A model generated the notes under the pieces. The model was not told the origin of the DNA and searched no databases. It saw nothing but the letters and a program-made list of their open reading frames with translations. 20,539 bases of DNA, from the NCBI GenBank assembly GCA_964578485.1, contig CAZODA010000052.1:1-20539 (forward strand), in the 5' to 3' direction. This document shows, piece by piece, positions 1 through 6,809 of the stretch; the first letter of the stretch is position 1; each line of letters begins with the position of its first letter. The position numbers were made by a program, and so were the translations under genes. Source of the DNA: CAZODA01 sp964578485. Its GTDB lineage: Bacteria > Bacteroidota > Bacteroidia > Bacteroidales > Marinilabiliaceae.

Positions 1-11
1 TAGTGGGGAAG

Positions 12-49
12 TCTAATTGCCAAAATATGCGGGTTTTTATTTGCCGATT
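12..49 (+). repeat. Imperfect direct repeat, copy 1
   Basis: This 38-bp stretch matches 519-556 at 31 of 38 positions. All seven differences are transitions, and in each the first copy has G or C where the second has A or T. The pair brackets the hairpin-rich block between them. The function is unknown. Confidence 0.6.
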
Positions 50-78
50 ACAAAATCCCTTGAATCATGCAAATAACT

Positions 79-119
79 CCTCCCCTGCAAAGGGGAGGTG
101 GTCGAAGACCGGAGGGGTA
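79..119 (+). repeat. Double-hairpin element, copy A
   Basis: The first hairpin is CCTCCCC (79-85) with GGGGAGG (92-98) around a six-base loop. The second is GGTC (100-103) with GACC (107-110) around a GAA loop. A GAGGGGT tail follows at 112-118. A second copy lies in the opposite orientation at 253-294. Three paired positions differ between the copies in a compensating way (see findings). It may be a dispersed intergenic repeat of the genome. Confidence 0.65.
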
Positions 120-130
120 GCGCAGCGAAA

Positions 131-157
131 TCCCGCCGAGGCTTGCCGAGAGCGGGA
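131..157 (+). repeat. Nested inverted repeat
   Basis: The outer arms are TCCCGC (131-136) and GCGGGA (152-157). An inner GGC-TT-GCC hairpin sits at 140-147. A related but weaker TCCCG/CGGGA pair lies at 346-350 and 364-368. It is a structured, GC-rich stretch in an otherwise AT-rich region, and no role can be assigned. Confidence 0.5.
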
Positions 158-252
158 GGTAAGTGTTAATAGTCAAGAGAAAGTAGCTTTCCAGAATCTA
201 AAGAAATAAATTGGTTAGAATGAAAAAAATGTTATTTCTGTTAAATTTGTTT

Positions 253-294
253 AACCCCTCAGTCCTTCGGACAGCTCCCCTTTAAAAGGGGAGC
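253..294 (-). repeat. Double-hairpin element, copy B (inverted)
   Basis: Read on the minus strand this aligns with copy A at 79-119. It starts with a hairpin of two perfect 10-base arms around a single base (274-283 and 285-294). A GTCC-GAA-GGAC hairpin (272-262) follows, then the GAGGGGT tail. The loop sequence of the second hairpin and the tail are the same in both copies, while stem bases differ in compensating fashion. Confidence 0.65.
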
Positions 295-450
295 AGTTTG
301 GGCGTTATATATTATAAAGACATCTCTAAACCATCCTCAACTGGTTCCCGAATAACGCGTGAGCGGGAGAGCGAAGCCTAATCTTGGTCATTGAGCGAAG
401 TCGAAATGCCCAAGATAGCCGAAACGCACGAGATAGCCTAAACTCGAAAC

Positions 451-470
451 GGACACGACGTGTCATGTCC
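451..470 (+). repeat. Palindromic repeat
   Basis: GACACG (452-457) and CGTGTC (459-464) form a perfect inverted repeat around one base. Outer GGAC (451-454) and GTCC (467-470) could instead pair as a larger, alternative fold. It lies in the hairpin-rich block upstream of the channel gene. Confidence 0.5.
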
Positions 471-518
471 CTACAATTATATATTGTCGATACGATAACT
501 GTTTACTGATTACTGAAA

Positions 519-556
519 TCTAATTATCAAAATATGCGAATTTTTATTTATCAATT
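519..556 (+). repeat. Imperfect direct repeat, copy 2
   Basis: This is the more AT-rich partner of 12-49 in the same orientation. It ends about 40 bases before the start of the MscS-type channel gene, so it could also overlap that gene's promoter, although no clear TAnnTTTG box is visible there. Confidence 0.6.
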
Positions 557-598
557 TATAGCTTTACAGCTTGTATTAATTATTTAATAGATATTGTT

Positions 599-1456
599 AT
601 GGCCGGAAAGAAATTTAAAGGTATTCGTTTACGATTTTTAAGTCTGTCTGTAATCTTTTCCCTATTGGTTTTTGTAGCCCTTAGAGTACTTCTTTATTTA
701 AACAACAAAGCTATAATTGTACTGCCTCTTTCTGTAAGCTCAAAACTAAACAGCATAACTGTGGTTATTATAACGCTCTTTCTCACCAGTTTGGTGTTGA
801 GGCTGACAATCAAACGTATTTCTAATCTGTTTGAAGAACTTGAAGAAAAGCTATTCTATTCAAAAATTTACAGCTGGTCTTTATATAGTATAGGACTTTT
901 TATTATTCTTCATCATTTTGGAGTCTCTCTTGGTAATATTACCATTTTTATAGGTCTTATCACCACAGGATTGGCTTTTGCCGTAAGGGATGTATTACTT
1001 TCTTTTTTCGGCTGGATGATACTATTACGAAAAAAGCCCTTCAGAATTGGAGACTACATAAGAATTGGAGAAGAGGAAGGGAAAGTATTACATATAGGAA
1101 CCTTTTATGTTTTGCTTGACAGTACACCGGGATTGCCGGGAGAATATTCCAGGGTTCCAAATCGCCTTTTTTTGGAAAAAAGTATAATAAAGCTTGGTAA
1201 AGAAGATTTTTTCGAACAAGTCAAATTTAATCTCACAAAAATACCTCCACAAATTAATGAGCTCATAGCAAAACTTAAAGAACATTTAGATCAAATACTT
1301 CCGGGAAAAGAAACTAACTCTGTATATATCGATATGGTAAATGAAAAACTCATCCTAACAGTGGACTTTTTAGTAAATGTGAATGAAAGGCAAAAAATCC
1401 GTTCAAATATTGTTACTATCGTATTCGATTTTTTTAAGGATTATGTAGCTGTATAA
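599..1456 (+). CDS. MscS-family small-conductance mechanosensitive channel protein
   Basis: Predicted inner-membrane channel that would open under membrane tension to release solutes during hypo-osmotic shock. At 285 residues it is about as long as E. coli MscS. Hydrophobic segments at about 12-33, 49-70 and 88-107 precede a pore-lining helix at about 108-140. The core MscS signature then follows: KPFRIGDYIRIG and a GKV turn in the beta domain, and a VPN motif before the C-terminal alpha/beta part. The usual glycine/alanine ladder of the pore helix is poorly kept: an FFGW stretch occupies that place, so gating may differ from E. coli MscS. The ATG start has no clear ribosome-binding site, as is common in this phylum. 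The porin gene follows 23 bases after the stop, so the two may be co-transcribed. Family call is firm; ion-channel activity is inferred. Confidence 0.85.
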   Translation: MAGKKFKGIRLRFLSLSVIFSLLVFVALRVLLYLNNKAIIVLPLSVSSKLNSITVVIITLFLTSLVLRLTIKRISNLFEELEEKLFYSKIYSWSLYSIGLFIILHHFGVSLGNITIFIGLITTGLAFAVRDVLLSFFGWMILLRKKPFRIGDYIRIGEEEGKVLHIGTFYVLLDSTPGLPGEYSRVPNRLFLEKSIIKLGKEDFFEQVKFNLTKIPPQINELIAKLKEHLDQILPGKETNSVYIDMVNEKLILTVDFLVNVNERQKIRSNIVTIVFDFFKDYVAV

Positions 1457-1479
1457 TTTATGTTATAAAAAATTTACAG

Positions 1480-2676
1480 GTGGAAAAGCAATTAAAATTC
1501 TTTCGGCTCATAAATAAAACTGATTATTCCTATAATAAAAAAAGGGGAATCCAAGGTTATAAGACTTTAGCTTTTATCTTACTCTTTATTATTGCCAATT
1601 CCGGAATGACAAAAGCCGGAGAGTTTAGTTTTTTTGGTCGCCTACATATGGATGCTTTTATTGGTCTGAAGGATACTGAGGAATTTAGTAGCGGCTTTAA
1701 TAACCGCAGAACAGGAATTGGGCTTGAAGGGTTTTTTTATGATAAATGGAATCTTAGGATAGATCTTGACTTTGCCGAAGAAAAGCTTTCTGCCTATGAC
1801 CTGAGAATACGAGGTGAGCTAAGTGAAAATTGGCATTTATGGATGGGATATTTTAAAGTTCCTCAAAGTTTAAACCAGCTGACAAGTTCGAAAGATATAG
1901 TTTTTATAGAAAGATCCGCCATAAGCAATATACTTGCCCCGGGCAGACGACTCGGAATAGCCTGCGAATATGATAATGGCTTTGTAGGATTAAAAACCAT
2001 GATCTTTGGACGTTCTTTAAATGCAAGTAAAATTATAAAGACTAATGAAGAAAGCTTGCCCAACAATATGCCACTTGGTATAGCATTACGCACATACTAT
2101 GCCCCAAAAACAAAGAACGGTCAAGTACATATAGGAACTTCAGCTGTTTTTGAAGACCTCAATAAAAATTTAGGGCTTTGTTTAAGCTCCTATCCGGAAG
2201 CTTATGATGCATATTGTGGTACTTCTATAATTGAAATAAACATGAAAAATGCCAAAGCCTCATTCAGACCGGCAGCTGAATTGCTATACATAGAAGGGCC
2301 CTTTTCATTTGAAGGAGAATTTATGTTAATAAATATCTCCAATAAAGAAACTAAAAGTGCTACATTTTCCGGATACAATATACAGCTACATTATACTCTT
2401 ACCGGAGAAAGCCAAAATTATTCAAGGGGAGTGATAAAAGGTATCATACCTGCAAAAAAATCGGGTGCATGGGAGCTTGGTGCCCGTTATAGTGTTAGTG
2501 ATTTAAATGATGGCAATTTCAAAGGTGGAAGGCAAAACATTGTTACCTTAGCCCTAAACTATTATATTACAAACGGTCTAAGGTTTATGACCAATGTTAT
2601 TTATGCTGATATCAATAAAAATGAATACAACAAAAATCCCCTGATAGGCCTTATTAGAGCTCAATACAACTTTTGA
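1480..2676 (+). CDS. Porin_O_P-type outer-membrane beta-barrel protein
   Basis: Predicted outer-membrane porin related to the phosphate-selective OprO/OprP family. After a basic N-terminal stretch of about 28 residues there is a hydrophobic signal segment (about 29-43) and a likely cleavage site near the AGEFSF sequence. The mature part has alternating beta-strand patterns and a FGRLHMDAF opening. It also has the family-like stretch with YFKVPQSLNQLTSS, FIERS and LAPGRRLGI at about 126-168. It ends in the aromatic residue expected for a barrel (QYNF). The frame opens with GTG and contains no ATG before the signal segment, so GTG is the best start; this makes an unusually long n-region. Specificity for phosphate is not shown by the sequence. 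It follows the MscS gene closely. Confidence 0.8.
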   Translation: MEKQLKFFRLINKTDYSYNKKRGIQGYKTLAFILLFIIANSGMTKAGEFSFFGRLHMDAFIGLKDTEEFSSGFNNRRTGIGLEGFFYDKWNLRIDLDFAEEKLSAYDLRIRGELSENWHLWMGYFKVPQSLNQLTSSKDIVFIERSAISNILAPGRRLGIACEYDNGFVGLKTMIFGRSLNASKIIKTNEESLPNNMPLGIALRTYYAPKTKNGQVHIGTSAVFEDLNKNLGLCLSSYPEAYDAYCGTSIIEINMKNAKASFRPAAELLYIEGPFSFEGEFMLINISNKETKSATFSGYNIQLHYTLTGESQNYSRGVIKGIIPAKKSGAWELGARYSVSDLNDGNFKGGRQNIVTLALNYYITNGLRFMTNVIYADINKNEYNKNPLIGLIRAQYNF

Positions 2677-2755
2677 AATCTAAGTTAGCTTATCCATGAA
2701 TAAAATAGAAGTGTGAACTTTTAGCAAATAATTTAAAAATCTATAAGCACTTGCT

Positions 2756-2763
2756 TATCTTTG
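2756..2763 (+). promoter_or_regulatory. Putative -7 promoter box for the DoxX-like gene
   Basis: TATCTTTG matches the Bacteroidota -7 consensus TAnnTTTG exactly. Transcription would begin near 2768-2770. That argues for the ATG at 2789 rather than the in-frame ATG at 2768 as the real start. No clear TTG is seen at the -33 position. Confidence 0.5.
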
Positions 2764-2788
2764 TTTAATGCTGTCAAGGTTATTAAAT

Positions 2789-3250
2789 ATGAAACAAAAT
2801 CGTAGTACAAAAATTGATGCTTTAGTTATTGCCTGGATGGCAAGAAATGGTTATTTACTGTTGAGAATTTCCATAGGCATAATATTTTTCTGGTTTGGGA
2901 TTCTCAAATTCTTTCCGAACTATAGTCCTGCACAAGATCTGGCAATTAAAACTATTAAAATAATTTCTTTTAATCTTATATCAGATTCGGTTATTATTAA
3001 TGGCTTAGCCTTATGGGAAGTATTAATAGGAATAGGTTTAATAACAGGAAAATATCTCAAGGCAACTTTGATGCTGCTCTTTTTACAAATGGCCGGTACT
3101 TTTACACCAATATTTTTCTTCCCCGAAGAGGTTTTTACCCATATACCATATGCATTAACATTAGAAGGTCAATATATTATTAAAAATCTTGTTTTGATTT
3201 CGGGCGGCATAGTACTTGGTGGGAGACTAAAAGTGAAAGATCCACAATAA
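2789..3250 (+). CDS. DoxX/YkgB-like integral membrane protein
   Basis: Small membrane protein of about 153 residues with four predicted transmembrane segments. The first carries the typical DoxX-like phrase LRISIGIIFFWFGILKF. The last is preceded by LTLEGQYIIKNLVL, a pattern shared by DoxX and DUF417 proteins. Members are loosely linked to respiratory or thiol redox chemistry, but this protein's reaction cannot be read from sequence. An in-frame ATG 21 bases upstream (2768) would add seven residues. I prefer 2789 because a -7 promoter box ends at 2763 and would put the transcript start almost on the upstream ATG. A gene of the thiol-redox AhpD/CMD superfamily follows 107 bases later on the same strand, which fits a redox or detoxification theme. 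Confidence 0.75.
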   Translation: MKQNRSTKIDALVIAWMARNGYLLLRISIGIIFFWFGILKFFPNYSPAQDLAIKTIKIISFNLISDSVIINGLALWEVLIGIGLITGKYLKATLMLLFLQMAGTFTPIFFFPEEVFTHIPYALTLEGQYIIKNLVLISGGIVLGGRLKVKDPQ

Positions 3251-3357
3251 AGTTTCTATTGATCAATTATTAAAGATTATACTTAAAGGAATAACAATTA
3301 AGCTGCTTTATTCTTGATAAACCAAAAACAAAGCAGTAAAATAAATACGGAGAAAAA

Positions 3358-3999
3358 ATGATAGAAAAATCTAGTTTAGCAGAAGCTGTTTTACAAAACA
3401 ATGAGTATAAGCGGAAATTTAATCTTTGGGAGCTATATCGTTCATTTATTTTTATTCCCAGGGCGGCATCAAAACTAGTTAAAAACAAAAAAAGTAATTT
3501 ACTTGATCCACAGTTTATAGAACGACTGCAATTAGCTGTTACAGAAGTGAATGGTTGTGCTGCCTGTTCATATCAGCATACGCAAATGGCATTGGCACAA
3601 AATATGAGCAATGAAGAGATAGTAAGTTTTTTAAGCGGAGGAAGTGATTATATCAAAGCGGAAGAAGCAAAAGCCATTATGTTTGCACAACATTTTGCCG
3701 ATTCAAAAGGCTTCCCTGAAAGACCCACATACGATTCTATTGTAGAAGAATATGGTGATGACAAAGCTCGTGTTATCCTTTCGGCTTGCCAAATTATGAT
3801 TGCAGGTAATATGTACGGAATACCTTTTAGCGCATTCCTTTCAAGGTTAAAAGGAAAACCCTACAAAGGAAGCACACTTTTTTACGAACTCAGCATGCTT
3901 GTTTTTGGCATTCTGCTCCTGCCTATTGCCTTACTTCACAGTCTGTTAAGATGGATGGTAGGCTTGCCAAACGAAAGATTTCAAAAAAGAAAAGCTTAA
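3358..3999 (+). CDS. Carboxymuconolactone decarboxylase/AhpD-family protein
   Basis: Belongs to the AhpD-like superfamily, whose members use a CxxC pair and a nearby histidine for peroxide or thiol chemistry. The motif is complete here: E63, C67, C70 and H74 in the phrase EVNGCAACSYQH. The remaining helices (about 80-165) fit the CMD fold. Unusually, residues about 175-200 are strongly hydrophobic and end in a basic tail (FQKRKA), so the protein may be anchored in the inner membrane. A GGAG sequence lies seven bases before the ATG, one of the few good ribosome-binding sites in the window. A near-consensus -7 box (TATTCTTG, one mismatch) at 3309-3316 could give it its own promoter. The DoxX-like gene upstream is a plausible functional partner. 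Substrate is unknown. Confidence 0.8.
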   Translation: MIEKSSLAEAVLQNNEYKRKFNLWELYRSFIFIPRAASKLVKNKKSNLLDPQFIERLQLAVTEVNGCAACSYQHTQMALAQNMSNEEIVSFLSGGSDYIKAEEAKAIMFAQHFADSKGFPERPTYDSIVEEYGDDKARVILSACQIMIAGNMYGIPFSAFLSRLKGKPYKGSTLFYELSMLVFGILLLPIALLHSLLRWMVGLPNERFQKRKA

Positions 4000-4011
4000 A
4001 AGAATAATCAG

Positions 4012-4086
4012 TGGGTTGTACTGGATTCGAACCAGTGACCCCTACCCTGTCAAGGTAATGCTCTAAACCAACTGAGCTAACAACCC
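4012..4086 (-). tRNA. tRNA-Val (anticodon GAC)
   Basis: A full cloverleaf of 75 bases can be drawn on the minus strand. The acceptor stem GGGTTGT/ACAACCC is perfect. The D arm has GCTC/GAGC stems, and the anticodon loop is TTGACAG with GAC at the centre. The T arm is ACTGG-TTCGAAT-CCAGT, and the discriminator base is A. The 3' CCA is not encoded and must be added after transcription. A promoter with good spacing lies just upstream, so it does not depend on read-through from the mannan operon. Confidence 0.95.
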
Positions 4087-4098
4087 ATAAAATTGAAA

Positions 4099-4131
4099 CA
4101 AAAATAATGTTTTTTTCAGATAGAGGACAAT
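4099..4131 (-). promoter_or_regulatory. Promoter of tRNA-Val
   Basis: On the minus strand, a -33 element ATTG (4131-4128) and a -7 box TATTTTTG (4106-4099) are separated by 21 bases, which fits the spacing I recall for Bacteroidota promoters. Transcription would start near 4092, a few bases before the mature tRNA. This is the best promoter in the window. Confidence 0.6.
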
Positions 4132-4155
4132 TATTGACTATGAATTTTCTTTTTG

Positions 4156-5541
4156 CTAATTTCTTTCTTTTTCAAGATCGCTACTAATTCTCTTCATATT
4201 TTTTTCGTCTAAGCGATAAAAAATCATAAAAACTCCTGAAATTAAAGCTCCTGCAGCCGGCACAATACTTATCATATATTTAATACCCTTGATAGTTTCG
4301 GCTGATTGGGCAACATTAGGTTCAAAGCCATAAAATGCAAGCAACCATAAAGTAACAGCACCTCCTAAGGTCCATCCAAGTTTTTGCGACATGCTGGAGG
4401 CAGAAAAAATAAGTCCGGTAGCTCTTCTTCCTGTCTTCCACTGCGAATAATCCGCTGTATCGGCATACATCGACCATAACAAAGGAAAAATAATTCCGGC
4501 ACAAAAGCTGATCATTGCTTGGAGTATAAAAATTATAATCAGATGTCCCTGATCTAAGAAATTAAATAAAACACTTAAGCCTGCAGCTGTAAACATTGCA
4601 TAAATAAAGGTTTTTTTCTTTCCAATTATAGAAGAGATAGGCCTAGCCATCATAACACCAAGCATATTGGTGCCCTGCCCCAGGAATATATAAATAGTGC
4701 TAAGGGCAAAAGACATTCCTGAAAATAAAAATGCTGATTCTTCAGCAACATCCCCACTTATAAAATATTTAAAATAATAGAGGGCAACCCCATCCCTTAC
4801 AGAATTGAAAATAAGAGTTGCTACTCCTGCACCAAGCAATATAAACCAGGGCACATTTTTAATAAGGTTTTTTATATCGGCACGCAAATTATGTTTTTGA
4901 TTCACCGGAGGTGAAATTCTTTCTTTTGTCCACAAGAAAGTCAATAAAAAGAACACACAACTTATTACTCCAATCACTACCATAGTCAACTGATAAGCTG
5001 AAGTCTCTGAAACTCCGGTCTTAAAGAAATCAACCAAAGGCTGAAATATGGCGACTACGAGCAAGCTGCCTGCAAATGCAAAGACCATTCGAAAAGAAGC
5101 AAATGAAGTTCTTTCATCCGGATCAGCGGTCATTACTCCCAACAGGCCGGCATAAGGAACATTAACAGCTGTATAAGCCATCATCATAAAAGTATAAGTT
5201 ATATAGGCATATACTATTTTTTCAACAGTACTTATCTGAGGTGTTGTAAACAGCAAGACACCAATGAGAGCAAGGGGAAGAGCTCCCCAAAGCAAATAGG
5301 GACGGAATTTACCCCATCTTGAATGAGTCCGATCGGCAATAACTCCCATTATAGGATCATTTAAAGTATCCCAAATTCGGGTAAGCAAAAACATTGTACC
5401 TGCTACAGAAGCAGGAATTTTAAACACGTCAGTATAAAAAATTGCAAGATAAAAAGTAAATATTTTCCAATACATGGATGAAGCTGCATCGCCGAATCCA
5501 TATCCTATTTTTTCTTTTATACTAACTTTAGATTGACTCAT
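4156..5541 (-). CDS. GPH-family sugar:cation symporter (putative manno-oligosaccharide importer)
   Basis: Inner-membrane carrier of the glycoside-pentoside-hexuronide:cation symporter family in the MFS superfamily, with about 12 transmembrane segments over 461 residues. The diagnostic first-half motif is clear: WDTLNDP at 58-63, then DRTHSRWGKFRPYLL at 70-84. The ATG at 5541 begins a typical MSQSKVSIKEKIGYGFGD opening. It is the last gene of the mannan operon, 49 bases after the epimerase stop, with no promoter or terminator between. The likely cargo is mannobiose or short mannans, as inferred for the symporter in the B. fragilis cluster. That substrate comes from context, not from sequence. 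No convincing terminator follows before the tRNA, so some read-through is possible. Confidence 0.85.
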   Translation of the reverse strand: MSQSKVSIKEKIGYGFGDAASSMYWKIFTFYLAIFYTDVFKIPASVAGTMFLLTRIWDTLNDPIMGVIADRTHSRWGKFRPYLLWGALPLALIGVLLFTTPQISTVEKIVYAYITYTFMMMAYTAVNVPYAGLLGVMTADPDERTSFASFRMVFAFAGSLLVVAIFQPLVDFFKTGVSETSAYQLTMVVIGVISCVFFLLTFLWTKERISPPVNQKHNLRADIKNLIKNVPWFILLGAGVATLIFNSVRDGVALYYFKYFISGDVAEESAFLFSGMSFALSTIYIFLGQGTNMLGVMMARPISSIIGKKKTFIYAMFTAAGLSVLFNFLDQGHLIIIFILQAMISFCAGIIFPLLWSMYADTADYSQWKTGRRATGLIFSASSMSQKLGWTLGGAVTLWLLAFYGFEPNVAQSAETIKGIKYMISIVPAAGALISGVFMIFYRLDEKNMKRISSDLEKERN

Positions 5542-5590
5542 TTCAATAAAATATATGAATGGTTAAAAGATATATGTACTGATTATTATC

Positions 5591-6799
5591 TTATAGCAGA
5601 AAGTCTTTGTCCTTTATTCTTGTTATTAACTCTTTTAATGCTCGAGTATTATGATAGGGACATTTCCAAAAATCAATTTTAGCATCGGTAAGAATGGGAT
5701 GTCCGTTATTGTCAATCCTTGCAAACCACTCTCCTCCATCGTGGTCTATCACATGGCTCTTAATATATTTCCACAGCTTTATTGCTGTTTCAAGATAAAT
5801 AGTCTTATCTGAAATTTGCCAGGCATTTATAAAACCAACCATCGCTTCGGCCTGCACCCACCAATGGCGTTGGGTATCATAGAGACCGGATATACTATCC
5901 TTTTCATTGAACAAAGAATTATCGGATGCCAAGCCTTCTTTAAGCACATGATCGGCCATTTGCAAACTTATTGCTGCGACCTCTTCAACAAGATCTTTTT
6001 CTTCACACAATAAGGCCGCTTCATACAATAACCATGAACACTCAATATCATGTCCAAATGATATTATTGAAGACTTAACATTCCATTTAAAATCAAAAAA
6101 TAGCTGAAGTCTGTTTTTTTCCTTATTAAGTATGTGATTATAAAATATCCTTATAAGTTCTCCCAGCTTAACTTTTACCTCAAAATCTTTACTAAGCTTA
6201 TACAAATTCGTATAAGCCTCCAAAATATGAAGATGAGTATTCATTGATTTGGGCTCATTCTGATCTTTTTTACTGAGCCGCATATCATCAAGGGGCATCC
6301 ATTCACGCGAAAAAGCTTCTAGATAACCTCCATTAGTAGCATCAAGACTATAAAGCTCAATACAGTTAAACAACTTAAAAGCATATTCAAGACTTTCCTC
6401 AATTTGAGTAGCTCTATAATATTCTGTGAAAGCATATATTCCAAAAGCCTGACCATAAATTTGTTTTCTGCTGTCAAGAACCTTCCCTTTTCTATTTATA
6501 CTCCAATACAGACCACCATATTTCTTATCCCAAAAATATTTTAAAAGATATTTATATGAATAATGAGCAATATCTAAATACTCTCGGTTTTGAGTGAATA
6601 TATATGCCGACGAAAAAGTCCATAATATTCGCGTATTCAAAACAAGCCCCCGAGGCGCATTCTTCACCGGGACACCGTTTATATCAACTTCTCCGTAAAA
6701 TCCCCGACCAACAGTGTCTTTAGCATTTTTCATCCAGAACTTTAAGATACTATGATATTCTTCTTTTAATTCATTAATAAGATCAACAGTTTTAAGCAT
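5591..6799 (-). CDS. AGE-family cellobiose/mannobiose 2-epimerase
   Basis: Cytoplasmic (alpha/alpha)6-barrel enzyme that would epimerise the reducing-end sugar of beta-1,4-linked disaccharides, here mannobiose to mannosyl-glucose. Family hallmarks are APRGLVLNTRILWTF near the N-terminus, SMNTHLH (H189), FGHDIECSW (H250), RHWWVQAEA, and DFWKCPYHNTR (H383). These three histidines correspond to the catalytic ones of Rhodothermus marinus cellobiose 2-epimerase. The open frame extends 13 codons further to a TTG at 6838, which would overlap the GH130 gene by 29 bases. I take the ATG at 6799 because MLKTVDLINELKEEY aligns with known N-termini, giving 402 residues, and leaves a 10-base gap. Its position between a GH130 phosphorylase and a symporter makes mannobiose the most likely substrate. 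Confidence 0.9.
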   Translation of the reverse strand: MLKTVDLINELKEEYHSILKFWMKNAKDTVGRGFYGEVDINGVPVKNAPRGLVLNTRILWTFSSAYIFTQNREYLDIAHYSYKYLLKYFWDKKYGGLYWSINRKGKVLDSRKQIYGQAFGIYAFTEYYRATQIEESLEYAFKLFNCIELYSLDATNGGYLEAFSREWMPLDDMRLSKKDQNEPKSMNTHLHILEAYTNLYKLSKDFEVKVKLGELIRIFYNHILNKEKNRLQLFFDFKWNVKSSIISFGHDIECSWLLYEAALLCEEKDLVEEVAAISLQMADHVLKEGLASDNSLFNEKDSISGLYDTQRHWWVQAEAMVGFINAWQISDKTIYLETAIKLWKYIKSHVIDHDGGEWFARIDNNGHPILTDAKIDFWKCPYHNTRALKELITRIKDKDFLL

Positions 6800-6809
6800 G
6801 CCTGAAAAA

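Larger units (their letters stand above)
1..598. other. Gene-free region rich in hairpin repeats
   Basis: No credible gene is present. One open frame at 3-209 runs straight through the hairpins and has low-complexity, repeat-derived content. The stretch contains at least six inverted repeats: 79-98, 100-110, 131-157, 262-272, 274-294 and 451-470. It also has a 38-bp imperfect direct repeat at its two ends (12-49 and 519-556). Composition is much richer in G and C around 70-160 and 340-470 than in the neighbouring genes. Phrases such as the one at 399-420 and the palindrome near 451-470 resemble dispersed intergenic repeats I associate with Bacteroidota genomes; that link is from memory. Confidence 0.7.

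Noticed and set aside
3..209. Open reading frame of 68 codons at the window start
   Set aside because: It runs through the direct repeat and two hairpin repeats, has no recognisable domain, and its composition follows the repeats.
1480..1482. Alternative ATG start for the porin at 1460
   Set aside because: That ATG is in a different frame and meets a stop after one further codon.
3309..3316. Strong promoter for the AhpD/CMD gene
   Set aside because: TATTCTTG differs from the -7 consensus at one base and has no -33 element, so I only mention it in the gene entry.
4012..4086. tRNA-Val as an attachment site for an acquired mannan island
   Set aside because: The operon lies at the 5' side of the tRNA, whereas integration usually uses the 3' end. 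No integrase and no repeated tRNA 3' fragment is visible.
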